DNA of 37,566 bases from Gemmatimonadota bacterium (GCA_021324635.1 JAJPIS010000100.1:1-37566), one strand, 5' to 3'; shown: positions 7,833 through 16,315, counted from the first letter of the stretch. Program-made: numbers and translations. The notes: generated by a model from the sequence alone, not told the origin.

Positions 7833-8287
7833 GCCCGCGGCGACGGTCCGGGACATTTTTCTGCGACACGTCGGTACTCGTTGCCGCCTCGGACACCGCG
7901 CACCAGCATCACCGCGCCTCTCTTGCCCTCGTTACGGCGGCCCGTCCCGGACAGGCATTCTGTGCCGCGCATACGCTGGCCGAGCTGTATGCCGTCCTGA
8001 CCGCCACTCCCGCCCCCCGCATGCGCCGCACGGCCGACGTCCTTGCGAACGTGGAGCACGCGGCGAGCGTGTTTACGGCCGTCGCGCTCGAGGTGGAGGA
8101 CTACCGGTTCGTGCTCCGCCACACGGCCGGTGCCGGGATCCGAAGCGGGAACGTGTACGATGGCCTGATCCTCAAGGCCGCCGAACGATCGGAGGCCGAC
8201 GCGGTGTACACCTGGAACGTCCCGCACTTCCTCCGCGTTGCCTGGCCGGGCATCGTCGCCCGCATCCGCGCTCCCCAGACTCTCTAG
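7829..8287 (+). CDS. PIN-domain ribonuclease toxin (VapC-like)
   Basis: PIN toxins cleave specific RNAs using Mg ions held by acidic residues. In this 152-residue protein the acidic set is D13 (FFCDTSVLVAA), E53 (LAELYAVLT) and D112 (VYDGLILKAA). N131 in YTWNVPHF takes the place of the usual T.N..DF block, so all core positions appear intact. The GTG start overlaps the antitoxin stop. No promoter of its own is needed. The length and four-motif order are normal for VapC. Confidence 0.87.
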   Translation: MSPRRRSGTFFCDTSVLVAASDTAHQHHRASLALVTAARPGQAFCAAHTLAELYAVLTATPAPRMRRTADVLANVEHAASVFTAVALEVEDYRFVLRHTAGAGIRSGNVYDGLILKAAERSEADAVYTWNVPHFLRVAWPGIVARIRAPQTL

Positions 8288-8291
8288 ACTG

Positions 8292-8831
8292 CTAGACCCG
8301 CAGCATCAGGTGCTCCTCATCGACGGCGCGGTCGCCGATCCTGATCGCCTCCTGCTCGACGCCGCAGAGGACGAAGCCCAGGGAGCGGTAGAGCCGGCGG
8401 GCGGGCTCCTGGTCCATGCTGACGCAGAGGGAGAGGATCCTGATGTCGGGCAGCGTGCGGGCGCGGTCGATCACGGCCTGGACGAGTCGGCGGCCGATGC
8501 CGCGGCCGCGGGCGTCGGCGGCGACATAGACGCCCCAGATCCGGCCGCGATGTCGTGTCTTGATGCGCGCCTCGCGCGAGAAGCCTGCGACGCCGCGCAG
8601 CCGGCCGTCGATGAACGCGCCGACCACGAACACGTCGGGGTGTCCCGCCCGCAGTGACGGCGCGATGGCCGCCGCCGGCGTCCGCCGGTGCTCCTCGGGC
8701 GTTGTGCCGAAGGCCCAGGGCTCGCGCTCGAGGCCCTCGAGCCGCACCGCCCAGAACTCCTCCGCATCGGCTTCACCGAGCACCCGGATCTCCACCATCG
8801 CCGGAATGTATTCGCGTCGTGCCGGCCTCAC
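8292..8831 (-). CDS. GNAT-family N-acetyltransferase
   Basis: Transfers an acetyl group from acetyl-CoA to an unidentified amine. Motif A is present as VAADARGRGIGRRLVQAVI (residues about 105-123), where RGRGIG binds the CoA pyrophosphate, followed by the C-terminal ARRLYRSLGF block. The GTG at 8831 is preferred because GAGGAG lies about nine bases upstream. An ATG 11 codons inside (8798) lacks a ribosome site. It ends five bases from the convergent PIN toxin gene and is divergent from hipB, sharing its control region. No substrate can be inferred. Confidence 0.86.
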   Translation of the reverse strand: MRPARREYIPAMVEIRVLGEADAEEFWAVRLEGLEREPWAFGTTPEEHRRTPAAAIAPSLRAGHPDVFVVGAFIDGRLRGVAGFSREARIKTRHRGRIWGVYVAADARGRGIGRRLVQAVIDRARTLPDIRILSLCVSMDQEPARRLYRSLGFVLCGVEQEAIRIGDRAVDEEHLMLRV

Positions 8832-8855
8832 CGAGGCGCGCTCCTCATGTGAGCG

Positions 8856-8898
8856 GATATATCGTTGTCTTTACAGCGTTCTATCGCAATGATATATT
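8856..8898. promoter_or_regulatory. Promoter and inverted-repeat operator of hipBA, shared with the divergent GNAT gene
   Basis: TTTACA (8870-8875), a 17-base spacer and TATATT (8893-8898) form a strong -35/-10 pair for hipB, placing the transcript start at about 8904-8906. Flanking it are GATATATCGTTG (8856-8867) and its inverted counterpart CAATGATATAT (8887-8897), with centres about 30 bp apart. This is a likely HipB autorepression operator covering the promoter. The AT-rich composition stands out in this GC-rich DNA. Confidence 0.65.
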
Positions 8899-8903
8899 CA
8901 CTT

Positions 8904-9278
8904 ATGCCGCGCAGCCTCCCATCGCTCCCCATTCCCGTCCGCCGCGACTTGCGGAAGCTCGGCGCGGACCTGCGTGACGCGCGACGGCGGCGCCGGATTA
9001 CCGCAGCCGTTCTCGCCGAGCGCGCGATGATCTCGCCGCCGACGCTGCGGCGCGTCGAACGCGGTGATCCTGCCGTTTCGCTCGGCATCTATGCCACGGT
9101 GCTCTTCGTGCTCGGCTTCGCCAACCGCCTGGAGGCGCTGGCCGCCGTCGAGCGAGACGCTGTGGGGCTCGCGCTCGAGGAAGAGCGGCTCCCGAAGCGC
9201 GTGCGGCAACGTCGAGCGGCAGTACGGCCCGACCGGACGCACGAGCCGCCGGGCGGTCCCGAGAGACAACACCCGTGA
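8904..9278 (+). CDS. hipB: XRE-family HTH antitoxin, HipB-like
   Basis: Predicted DNA-binding antitoxin that represses the operon and neutralises HipA. The HTH spans about residues 15-65: LRKLGADLRDARRRRRITAA, then LAERAMISPPTLRRVERGDP with the typical recognition helix TLRRVERG. The C-terminal tail (PKRVRQRRAAVRPDRTHEPP) is basic and probably flexible. The ATG at 8904 is chosen because the predicted transcript begins at about that base, implying a leaderless mRNA. An ATG at 8889 would lie inside the operator and upstream of the transcript start. The stop overlaps the hipA start by GTGA. Confidence 0.8.
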   Translation: MPRSLPSLPIPVRRDLRKLGADLRDARRRRRITAAVLAERAMISPPTLRRVERGDPAVSLGIYATVLFVLGFANRLEALAAVERDAVGLALEEERLPKRVRQRRAAVRPDRTHEPPGGPERQHP

Positions 9279-10555
9279 GCGAGCCCACCGCGTTCGTCCA
9301 CCTCGCGCTGGGCGGACGAACGACGCGCGTCGGCCGCCTGTGGACAACTGCCGCGAAGGGGCGCGAGACCGCCACGTTCGAATACGACCCCGAGTGGCTC
9401 CGCCACCCGGAGCGCTTCGCCCTCGAGCCGGCACTCGCACTGGGGCCGGGCCCCTTCCACACATCACTCGGTCGCGCCCTCTTCGGCGCCCTCGGTGACT
9501 CAGCGCCCGATCGGTGGGGCCGCACCCTCATGGCTCGGGCCGAGCGGCGGCGGGCCGCCGTGGAAGGGCGCCGGCCGCGTACCCTGCGCGAGAGCGACTA
9601 CCTCCTCGGCGTCTCTGACGTCGTCCGCCAGGGCGCACTCCGGTTCTCGACAACCCCCGACGGGCCGTTCCTCGCCGCGGACCCCCGCTGGAGCGTGCCG
9701 CCGCTCGTGGAGCTCCCGCGTCTGCTCGCGGCAAGCGGCCACGTCGAGGCCGACGACGAGACCGAGCCGGACATGCGACTTCTGCTGGCGCCCGGGTCCT
9801 CGCTCGGCGGTGCGCGGCCGAAGGCCTCCGTTCGTGACCGCGACGGCCATCTCCTAGTCGCGAAGTTCCCCTCGCGAACCGACGACATCGACGTCGTGCA
9901 ATGGGAGGCGGTCGCGCTGGGTCTCGCCGAGCGGGCCCGAATTCCCGTTCCGGCGTGGCGGGTCGAAGATGTGGCGGGTCAGCACGTCCTCCTCACGCGC
10001 CGCTTCGACCGTGTCTCCGCCGGAACGGGCGAGCTGATCCGCGTGCCGTTCCTCTCCGCTACGAGCATGCTCGGCGCCGCGGACGGCGAACTCCACAGCT
10101 ACCTGGAGATCGCCGACGCGCTCCGGCAGCATGGCGCCGCCACCGCGACCGACGTCCCCGCGCTGTGGCGTCGGATCGTCTTCAACATCCTCGTGTCGAA
10201 CACGGACGACCACCTCCGCAACCACGGCTTCCTCTACGGCGGTCAGGAGGGGTGGCGCCTCTCGCCCGCTTATGACCTCAATCCCGTCCCGACGGACGTG
10301 AAACCGCGCGTCCTGTCGACAGCCATCGGCCTCGACGAGGACGCGACGGCGTCGCTCGACCTCGCGCTCGAGACGGCGAGCGAGTTCGCGGTCGGCGCTC
10401 GCGAGGCCCGAGTTGTCGTGCACGAGGTGGGTGCCGTCGTGAGCAGGTGGCGTGAGGTGGCGGCCGGGCTCGGCCTCTCTGCGGCAGCATGTGACCGGAT
10501 GGTCTCGGCGTTCGAACACGAGGACCTCTCGGCGGCGCTCGCGGTCCGGCCGTGA
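9275..10555 (+). CDS. hipA: HipA-like serine/threonine kinase toxin
   Basis: HipA phosphorylates a tRNA synthetase and causes growth arrest. The 426-residue length is normal. Visible motifs in order are the Gly-rich loop GSSLGGARPKA (174-184), the ATP-lysine in VAKFPS (K197), the catalytic loop NTDDHLRNHGF (309-319) and the metal-binding PAYDLNP (D334). All catalytic positions look intact, so the kinase is probably active. The GTG start overlaps the hipB stop. The target cannot be predicted. Confidence 0.9.
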   Translation: MSEPTAFVHLALGGRTTRVGRLWTTAAKGRETATFEYDPEWLRHPERFALEPALALGPGPFHTSLGRALFGALGDSAPDRWGRTLMARAERRRAAVEGRRPRTLRESDYLLGVSDVVRQGALRFSTTPDGPFLAADPRWSVPPLVELPRLLAASGHVEADDETEPDMRLLLAPGSSLGGARPKASVRDRDGHLLVAKFPSRTDDIDVVQWEAVALGLAERARIPVPAWRVEDVAGQHVLLTRRFDRVSAGTGELIRVPFLSATSMLGAADGELHSYLEIADALRQHGAATATDVPALWRRIVFNILVSNTDDHLRNHGFLYGGQEGWRLSPAYDLNPVPTDVKPRVLSTAIGLDEDATASLDLALETASEFAVGAREARVVVHEVGAVVSRWREVAAGLGLSAAACDRMVSAFEHEDLSAALAVRP

Positions 10556-10645
10556 GACCCTGACACACGCGCGACCCGCGCGGCGTGCCCCTGCGGCGCG
10601 TGGCGGCCGAAGCGCCCTCCCTGCCGGACACCTCCGCGCGTCATT

Positions 10646-10674
10646 TTGCGATGATACACCATAGGGTGTAATGT
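10646..10674 (+). promoter_or_regulatory. ArsR-type operator inside a candidate promoter
   Basis: A perfect inverted repeat TACACC-ATAG-GGTGTA (10655-10670) lies between TTGCGA (10646-10651) and TAATGT (10669-10674), which are spaced 17 bases apart. The predicted start point (about 10681) falls just before the ATG at 10683. The downstream HTH protein binding here would block RNA polymerase. The palindrome is certain; the promoter is moderate. Confidence 0.6.
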
Positions 10675-10682
10675 TCGTGGGT

Positions 10683-11084
10683 ATGGACCGCCTGATGGAT
10701 GTGTTGACGGCGATCTCGCACCCCACGCGCCGGGCGATCATCGCGCAACTGGCGGCCGGAGGGCCCACCCGGTTCCTCGACGTCGCCCGACGCTTCGATA
10801 CGGCGCTGAACGCGGTGACCAAGCACCTGAAGCTCCTCGAGCGGGCGGGCCTCATCGAGCGCGAGAGACGGGGACGCGAGGTGCTGATCTCGTTCCGCGC
10901 CGAACCGCTACGCGACGTCGCCGGTTGGGTGCACGGGTACGAGCGGTTCTGGAATACGCAGCTCGATGAGTTCGAGCAGTACTTCACGAACAAGAACGCG
11001 AAGCACGGGAAGCACGGGAAGCACGGGAAGCACGGGAAGCATGGGAAGGATGGGAAGCACGCGAGACGGGAGACGACGCGATGA
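10683..11084 (+). CDS. ArsR-family winged-helix repressor with KHG-repeat tail
   Basis: The N-terminal 90 residues are a winged helix: AISHPTRRAIIAQLA, then NAVTKHLKLLERAGLIERERRGRE. This subgroup commonly pairs with SRPBCC genes, as here, with an ATGA overlap to the next gene. Instead of ending normally, the protein continues into a tail of Lys-His-Gly triplets made by a 9-base tandem repeat (AAGCACGGG four times from 11001, then three variants). The His-rich tail could bind metal, but a slippage by-product is as likely. The ATG at 10683 is chosen from the promoter position; an ATG at 10671 abuts the operator and would add MFVG. Confidence 0.85.
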   Translation: MDRLMDVLTAISHPTRRAIIAQLAAGGPTRFLDVARRFDTALNAVTKHLKLLERAGLIERERRGREVLISFRAEPLRDVAGWVHGYERFWNTQLDEFEQYFTNKNAKHGKHGKHGKHGKHGKDGKHARRETTR

Positions 11085-11545
11085 CCTCCATCAGGACGCT
11101 CGAGCTCAGGATCGAACGCAGCATCCCCGCGCCGCCGACCGACGTGTTCGACGCGTGGCTGGACCCCAGGGTCCCCGGCACGCCGTGGAACGCCGCGGAG
11201 CGGTTCATCGTGGACGCGAAGGTGGACGGGCTCTTCTACTGGACCCTCAAGGGGACGGCCCACTACGGCCGGTTCACCGCGCTCGAGCGGCCAGCGCAGA
11301 TCCGCCACACCTGGGTCTCGCCCAACACGCTCGGCGAAGAGTCGACGGTGACCGTGACCTTCCAGCCCGAGGGTGACGAGACGCGCATGATCCTCGTGCA
11401 CGCTGACCTCCCGGATCACGAGCGGGCGCGCGCCCACGAGGCTGGCTGGACCTACTTCCTCGGTGTGTTCCGCGAGCAGTTCGGCGACGGCTCGCGCAAG
11501 CCGTACCGGTGGGAAGAGGCGCACCCGCCGGCAGCGAGTCGGTGA
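11081..11545 (+). CDS. SRPBCC/AHSA1-domain protein
   Basis: Members of this family have a START-like fold with a hydrophobic ligand cavity; most have no known ligand. The 154 residues open LELRIERSIPAPPTDVFDAWLDP, the standard N-terminal strand and helix. GLFYWTLKG, GRFTALERPAQIRHTW and the final helix (EAGWTYFLGVFREQF) complete the AHSA1 pattern. It is translationally coupled to the ArsR-type regulator by ATGA, as in many soil bacteria. No catalytic motif is seen. Confidence 0.85.
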   Translation: MTSIRTLELRIERSIPAPPTDVFDAWLDPRVPGTPWNAAERFIVDAKVDGLFYWTLKGTAHYGRFTALERPAQIRHTWVSPNTLGEESTVTVTFQPEGDETRMILVHADLPDHERARAHEAGWTYFLGVFREQFGDGSRKPYRWEEAHPPAASR

Positions 11546-11590
11546 ACCCATCGCCCCGAGCACACGGCGAACACCCGGTACCAGCCGCCA

Positions 11591-11660
11591 CCACCCGCCG
11601 CACCCGCCGCCACCCGCTACCACCCGCCACCACCCGCTACCACCCGCTACCACCCGCTCA
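11591..11660 (+). repeat. 10-bp minisatellite upstream of the hydrolase gene
   Basis: Seven 10-base units related to CACCCGCTAC run in register between the SRPBCC and hydrolase genes. CACCCGCTAC itself occurs three times and the others differ at one to three positions. The array ends 17 bases before the ATG at 11678, so copy-number change would alter the leader of the downstream operon. Confidence 0.85.
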
Positions 11661-11677
11661 CCGAGGACGACGCCGCC

Positions 11678-12502
11678 ATGACTGCGCTCAGCGAGAGGAC
11701 GACGACCGCCACCGGCTATGCGGCCGTCAACGGTCTCGACATGTACTACGAGGTCGACGGCACCGGCGACCCGCTCATCTACATCCCACCGGCATTCGGA
11801 TTCGCCGGACAGAAGTCGTTTCCCACCCTGGCGCAGCGCCACGCCGTCATCACGGTCGATCTCCAGGGACACGGCCGGACGGCGGACATCGCGGAGCGCC
11901 CGCTGTCGATCGAGCAATACGCCGAGGATGTGGTGGGCCTCCTGAGACACCTCGGCATCACCAAGGCCGACATCTTCGGCGAGAGCTTTGGCGGCAGTGC
12001 CGCGGTCATGCTCGCGGTGCGTCACCCCGAGCTGGTCGGTCGCGTGGCGACGTACGGCGCGACGTTCGGCCCGCCGGCGCTCGCCCACAACCCGGCGATG
12101 CTCCGGTTCGACGCCCCGCCCACTCCGTGGTCCCATGACATCCAGTTCCAGCGGGAGAGCTACGCCAGGGTTGCCCCCGACCCCGACCACTGGCCGACGC
12201 TCTGGGAGAAGGTCGCTCGCGTTCAGTGGAACGGCTTTTCGCGCGACGAGCTGGCGTCGATCACGGCGCCGGTGCTCATCGCCGTCGGCGACCGCGATTT
12301 CGTCCGCGTCGAGCACGCACTCGACATCTCGCGGCTCATCCCGAACGCGGAGCTGGCGGTGATCCCCGATGCCGGCCACTTTGCCCTGATCTCCGAGCCG
12401 GAGCGCGTCATCCCGGTCGTCGAGCACTTCCTGCGGAAGCCCGCAGAGCGGCCCCCGGTGGCGACCGCCGGCATGGGCTACCATCCCGGCAAGACCCGAT
12501 GA
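11678..12502 (+). CDS. Alpha/beta-hydrolase fold enzyme
   Basis: Likely a soluble esterase, lactonase or C-C hydrolase. The fold markers are in order: the oxyanion strand LIYIPPAFGF, DLQGHGRT (residues 61-68), nucleophile elbow GESFGGS with S103, acid in VGDRDFV and histidine in DAGHFAL. The triad is therefore complete in 274 residues. No signal peptide is present. Its final bases overlap an in-frame upstream ATG of the RraA-like gene (ATGA at 12499), so it heads the five-gene operon. The substrate is not identifiable. Confidence 0.85.
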   Translation: MTALSERTTTATGYAAVNGLDMYYEVDGTGDPLIYIPPAFGFAGQKSFPTLAQRHAVITVDLQGHGRTADIAERPLSIEQYAEDVVGLLRHLGITKADIFGESFGGSAAVMLAVRHPELVGRVATYGATFGPPALAHNPAMLRFDAPPTPWSHDIQFQRESYARVAPDPDHWPTLWEKVARVQWNGFSRDELASITAPVLIAVGDRDFVRVEHALDISRLIPNAELAVIPDAGHFALISEPERVIPVVEHFLRKPAERPPVATAGMGYHPGKTR

Positions 12503-12549
12503 CCCAGGCCGCCCTTGCAGCGCGCCGGCCGCGCCGATACCGGTGCGCC

Positions 12550-13224
12550 ATGGCGACCTCCGGTCCTATCTTCCTGCCCATGAGCCACGATCTCCCGCGC
12601 CGGTGCCGCGCGATCGCCACGAGTACGTGGAGCGATGCGCTCGACCGGCTGTCGCTGCCCGGCGTCATCGAAGGACTCACGCTGCGGAGCGGAGCGGGCG
12701 CGATCGCCGGGCCGGCGCTCACCGTCCGCGAAGCGGCCGGCGCACTGGGGTCGCACCCGGTGCACGCCTTCACGCCCGGCACGTTCCTCGACGCGGTCCA
12801 ACCCGGCGCGGTGCTGGTCATCGATCTCGGCGGGGCCGCGGTCTCGAGCTGCGGCGGGCTCGTCGCTCTTGCCGCCGTCCAACGGGGCGCCGTCGGCCTC
12901 GTGATCGACGGCGGCTGTCGCGACATCGCCGACGTCCGCGCCGCCGGGCTCTGGGTCTCCAGCCGGCACGTGACGCCGACGTCCGGCCGAGGCCGGGCGA
13001 GCGTCGAGGCCATCGGCGTGCCCGTCACGATCGGTGGGGTTCGCGTGGCGGCCGGCGACTACATCGTCGGCGACGAGACGGGGGTCGTATGCCTCCCTGC
13101 GGCCCGGCTCGAGGAGCTGCTACCGATCGCCGACGCGTTGTCGCGCAAGGACGACGAGTTCGCGAACGCGCTTCGCGAGGGGCACACGTTCGCGGCCGCG
13201 GCGAAGCGATTGAGCCACATCTAG
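12550..13224 (+). CDS. RraA-like aldolase/decarboxylase family protein
   Basis: RraA-fold enzymes include 4-hydroxy-4-methyl-2-oxoglutarate aldolase, oxaloacetate decarboxylase and non-catalytic RNase E regulators. The active-site region is present: VIDLGGAAVSSCGGLVA (about 89-105) followed by GLVIDGGCRDIADVR with R124 and D125, the substrate/metal pair kept in catalytic members. Operon context with a ThDP enzyme and CoA-transferase favours the enzymatic role. Three in-frame ATGs (12499, 12550, 12580) are possible. 12499 overlaps the hydrolase stop as ATGA, while family N-termini begin near 12580. None has a clear ribosome site. Confidence 0.82.
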   Translation: MATSGPIFLPMSHDLPRRCRAIATSTWSDALDRLSLPGVIEGLTLRSGAGAIAGPALTVREAAGALGSHPVHAFTPGTFLDAVQPGAVLVIDLGGAAVSSCGGLVALAAVQRGAVGLVIDGGCRDIADVRAAGLWVSSRHVTPTSGRGRASVEAIGVPVTIGGVRVAAGDYIVGDETGVVCLPAARLEELLPIADALSRKDDEFANALREGHTFAAAAKRLSHI

Positions 13225-14882
13225 TGGCCGGCGTGCCCCGCCCCGGGCCGGAGGCGACAGGACCGACGTACGCGGACTGCGTCGTCCAGGCGCTGGCGGA
13301 GATCGGCGTGGCTCGCCTGTTCGGGATGCCGGGCGGCGGAAGCAACGCCGATCTGATCGAAGCCGCAGGACGCAGCGGCCTCCCCTTCTCCCTCGCTCAG
13401 ACGGAAACCGGGTCGGCGTTCATGGCGAGCGCGCAGGCCGAGCTCACGGGACGACCGGGCGCGTGCCTGGCCACACTCGGGCCCGGGGCCGCGTCGCTCA
13501 CCAACGGCGTCGCGAACGCGCACCTGGACCGCGTGCCGCTGCTCGTCCTGACGGACTGCCGAACGGACGAGGCGGCGGCGGTGATGCAGCATCAGACGCT
13601 CGCGCACGACGCGATCTTCGGATCGCTCGTCAAGCTCAGCGTGCGTCCGCGCGCGGGTGCGGTCCGCCCCGCCCTCCGCGCGGCGACCGATGCGGTGCTC
13701 GGCGCGCCGCCCGGTCCGGTCCACATCGATCTCGCCGCCGAGCTGACGTCGGCCGAGGTGCCGGCCGACGACGTCTGGCTCGCCGCCAAGGGCCGTCGCC
13801 CCGCAGGCGCCCAACCGGGCGAGCCCGGGTCACTCTCCCGCGCGAGCGAGGCCCTGCTCCGACGCGCGCGGCGGCCGGTCATGCTCATCGGCCTGGGCGC
13901 CCGGACGCCGGCCATCGCCGCCGCGGCGCGTGCGCTCGCCGCCCGGTACGCGATCCCGGCGCTCGTGACCTACAAGGCGAAGGGCGTCGTGCCGGACCGG
14001 CACCCGTGGTGCGCGGGCGTGCTCACCAACGGCGCGCTCGAGCGCGACGTGCTGGAGCGCGCCGACGCGTTCATCGCCGTCGGTCTCGATCCCGTCGAGC
14101 TCCTCCCCCGCCCATGGACGTCGACCGCACCGATGATCGCGCTCACGCCCTGGCCACTGCACCAGTCGCAGCTCCCGCTGTGCGATACGCTCGTGGGCGA
14201 CGTCGTCACCGGGCTGGCGGCGGTTGGCGATCAGCTCGGCGGGCCGTCCGACTGGGACGGCGGCGAGGTTCGGCGGGTGGCGGCGGCGCAGCGGGAGCGG
14301 ATGCGGCCCGCGGGGGACTCCGCGCAGCTCCTCCCACACCGCGTCGTCGAGCTCGCGGCCGAGGTGTACGGTGGATGCCGCATCACCGTCGATGCCGGCG
14401 CGCACATGTTCCCGGTCATGTCGCTCTGGCCCGCCGGCGAGCCGGGCGGCGTCCTCATCTCCAACGGGCTCGCCACCATGGGCTTCGCGCTCCCCGCCGC
14501 GATCGGGGCGGCGCTGATCGACCGTGCGCGGCCGACCGTGGCGTTCACCGGCGACGGAGGACTCCTCATGTGCCTGGCCGAGCTCCAAACGGCGGCCCGC
14601 GAGCGCGTGCCGGTCCGCGTCATCGTGTTCGACGACGGCGCACTGAGTCTGATCGAGGCCAAGCAGCGGCAGCGGGGGTACGCGATCCGCGGAGTCTCCA
14701 TGGGGGAGACCCGATGGGAGCACCTCGGGGCGGGATTCGGCGTGCCCGTCCGCACGGCGTGCGACGAATCCAGCTTGCGCGCGGCGCTCCGCGACACGGT
14801 CGGTGATACCGGACCGGTGTTGATCGCGGCCCGGATCGCCGCCCAGGCCTACCTGCCGACGATGCGCGCCCTTCGCGGATGA
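13224..14882 (+). CDS. ThDP-dependent enzyme, acetolactate synthase/benzoylformate decarboxylase-like
   Basis: Thiamine-diphosphate enzymes of this group decarboxylate or ligate 2-oxo acids. The 552 residues show the catalytic glutamate in AQTETGSAFMASA (E61), the LATLGPGAASLTNGVANA loop, a central domain with VMLIGLGART, and the ThDP-Mg motif GDGG (near residue 443). The motif ends VIVFDDG, where Asp stands for the usual Asn. The GTG start shares one base with the RraA stop (TAGTG), and the stop overlaps the next ATG (ATGA). No regulatory subunit gene is nearby, which argues against biosynthetic acetolactate synthase. The substrate is unknown. Confidence 0.85.
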   Translation: MAGVPRPGPEATGPTYADCVVQALAEIGVARLFGMPGGGSNADLIEAAGRSGLPFSLAQTETGSAFMASAQAELTGRPGACLATLGPGAASLTNGVANAHLDRVPLLVLTDCRTDEAAAVMQHQTLAHDAIFGSLVKLSVRPRAGAVRPALRAATDAVLGAPPGPVHIDLAAELTSAEVPADDVWLAAKGRRPAGAQPGEPGSLSRASEALLRRARRPVMLIGLGARTPAIAAAARALAARYAIPALVTYKAKGVVPDRHPWCAGVLTNGALERDVLERADAFIAVGLDPVELLPRPWTSTAPMIALTPWPLHQSQLPLCDTLVGDVVTGLAAVGDQLGGPSDWDGGEVRRVAAAQRERMRPAGDSAQLLPHRVVELAAEVYGGCRITVDAGAHMFPVMSLWPAGEPGGVLISNGLATMGFALPAAIGAALIDRARPTVAFTGDGGLLMCLAELQTAARERVPVRVIVFDDGALSLIEAKQRQRGYAIRGVSMGETRWEHLGAGFGVPVRTACDESSLRAALRDTVGDTGPVLIAARIAAQAYLPTMRALRG

Positions 14883-16315
14883 CCGAGCCCGCGGCGTCCG
14901 TGACACAGCAGCTCGCCGAGGTACTCGCCGCGACGACCGTCGGCGCGCTGCCGGATGTCGCGCTCGAGGGTGCTCAGCGGGCGGTCATCGATTGGGCGGG
15001 GTCGGCGATCGCCGGCGCGCTCGAGGGGCCGGCGCGCCTGAGTCAGCGGGTCGTGGCGGGGCTGGGCCGCTCCGACGAGGCGACCGTGCTCGCCGCCGGT
15101 CGCGCATCCGCCGCAGGGGCGGCGCTGGCGAATGGAGTCGCCGCCCACATTCTCGAGCTGGATGACATCCACAAGGCATCGACCGTGCACGCGGCCGCTC
15201 CGGTCATCGCGGCCGCGCTCGCGGTGGCCGAGCGGGAGCACGCGAGCGGAGCGCGCTTCATGTTGGCCGTCGTCCTCGGATACGAGGCCGCGCTCCGCAT
15301 CGGCGAGGCGGTGAATCCCAGCCACTATCGCTACTGGCATCCGACCGGGACGGCTGCGACCTTCGGCGCCGCCGCCGCGGCCGGGAGCCTCATCGGGCTC
15401 AGGGCCGAGGCGATGCGAGACGCCCTGGGGAGCGCCGGCACCCAGGCCGCGGGACTCTGGGAGTTCAACGCCGATGGCGCGATGAGCAAGCACCTGCACC
15501 CGGGCAAGGCCGCCTTCAACGGAATCCTCGCGGCGGACCTCGCTCGGCTCGGCTTCACCGGGGCGCGACGCATCCTCGAGGGCGACCGCGGATTCTTTCG
15601 CGCCATGAGCGGATCGCACGACGCGAGCCGCGTCACCGCCGGACTGGGCGAGCGGTGGAAGATCGTCGAGAACTGCTACAAGCTCCACTCCTGTTGCGGT
15701 CACACGCACACCGCGATCGACCTCGCGCTCGGACTCCGTGTGGACGGCCGGTTGGCGGACGGCGAGGCGGGGACGCCTGTGGCCGGGCGTGTCGCGGCGC
15801 GTGTCGCGTCCATCGACATCGAGACCTACGGGCCCGGCTACGCGATCGTGCGCGAGGGTAATCCACGGACGCCGTACCAGGCCAAGTTCAGCCTCGCCTA
15901 CTGCGTCGCCGTCGCACTGCTCGAGGGGCGGGTCGGACTCGAGCAGTTCGCCCCCGAGCGGTTCGGCCCGGACGGCCCGCGCGACGCGGCGACGCGAGCC
16001 CTGCTCGCCCGGACGCGGGTCGCCGTCCGGGACGACCTCACGGCCCGCTATCCCGCCGCCTGGCCCGCGCGGCTGGCGGTCACGCTCGAGACGGGCGACG
16101 TGCTGGCCGGCGCCTGTGAGTTCCCGCGCGGGAATCCCGAGAACCCGATCGACACGGAGGCGCTCGAGGGCAAGATGGTCGCCCTGCTCGAGCCCCGGTT
16201 CGGGGCGGACGTCGCGCAGCGGGTGCTGACCACGGTGCGGAGTCTCGGGTCGCGTATCGACATGGCGACCGCGTTCCGCGACATCGTGCCGGACGCGGCG
16301 CGCGCGACGGCATGA
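14879..16315 (+). CDS. MmgE/PrpD-family protein
   Basis: The family includes 2-methylcitrate dehydratase, cis-aconitate decarboxylase and imidodisuccinate-related enzymes. The 478-residue length is typical. Recognisable blocks are the AVIDWAGSAIAGA helix, HILELDDIHKASTVHAAAPVIAAALA, YRYWHPTGTAATFGAAAAA, SKHLHPGKAAFNGILAA and the C-terminal domain with CYKLHSCCGHTHTAIDLAL. The conserved D-D and H residues of the first block are kept. It is coupled to both neighbours by ATGA overlaps. Which acid is handled cannot be read from the sequence. Confidence 0.88.
   Translation: MTEPAASVTQQLAEVLAATTVGALPDVALEGAQRAVIDWAGSAIAGALEGPARLSQRVVAGLGRSDEATVLAAGRASAAGAALANGVAAHILELDDIHKASTVHAAAPVIAAALAVAEREHASGARFMLAVVLGYEAALRIGEAVNPSHYRYWHPTGTAATFGAAAAAGSLIGLRAEAMRDALGSAGTQAAGLWEFNADGAMSKHLHPGKAAFNGILAADLARLGFTGARRILEGDRGFFRAMSGSHDASRVTAGLGERWKIVENCYKLHSCCGHTHTAIDLALGLRVDGRLADGEAGTPVAGRVAARVASIDIETYGPGYAIVREGNPRTPYQAKFSLAYCVAVALLEGRVGLEQFAPERFGPDGPRDAATRALLARTRVAVRDDLTARYPAAWPARLAVTLETGDVLAGACEFPRGNPENPIDTEALEGKMVALLEPRFGADVAQRVLTTVRSLGSRIDMATAFRDIVPDAARATA

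Noticed and set aside
9339-9347. DnaA-box-like TGTGGACAA
   Set aside because: A single site inside the hipA-coding region with no cluster or AT-rich unwinding region; oriC is not supported here.
9854-12484. An 876-codon open frame on the minus strand
   Set aside because: It runs antisense through HipA, ArsR, SRPBCC and the hydrolase, all with clear family motifs. Its translation is Arg/Gly/Asp/Val-rich with no domain, as expected for antisense frames in GC-rich DNA.
13224-14882. Biosynthetic acetolactate synthase (ilvB)
   Set aside because: There is no small subunit or other branched-chain genes nearby, and the context is catabolic, so I kept a general ThDP-enzyme call.
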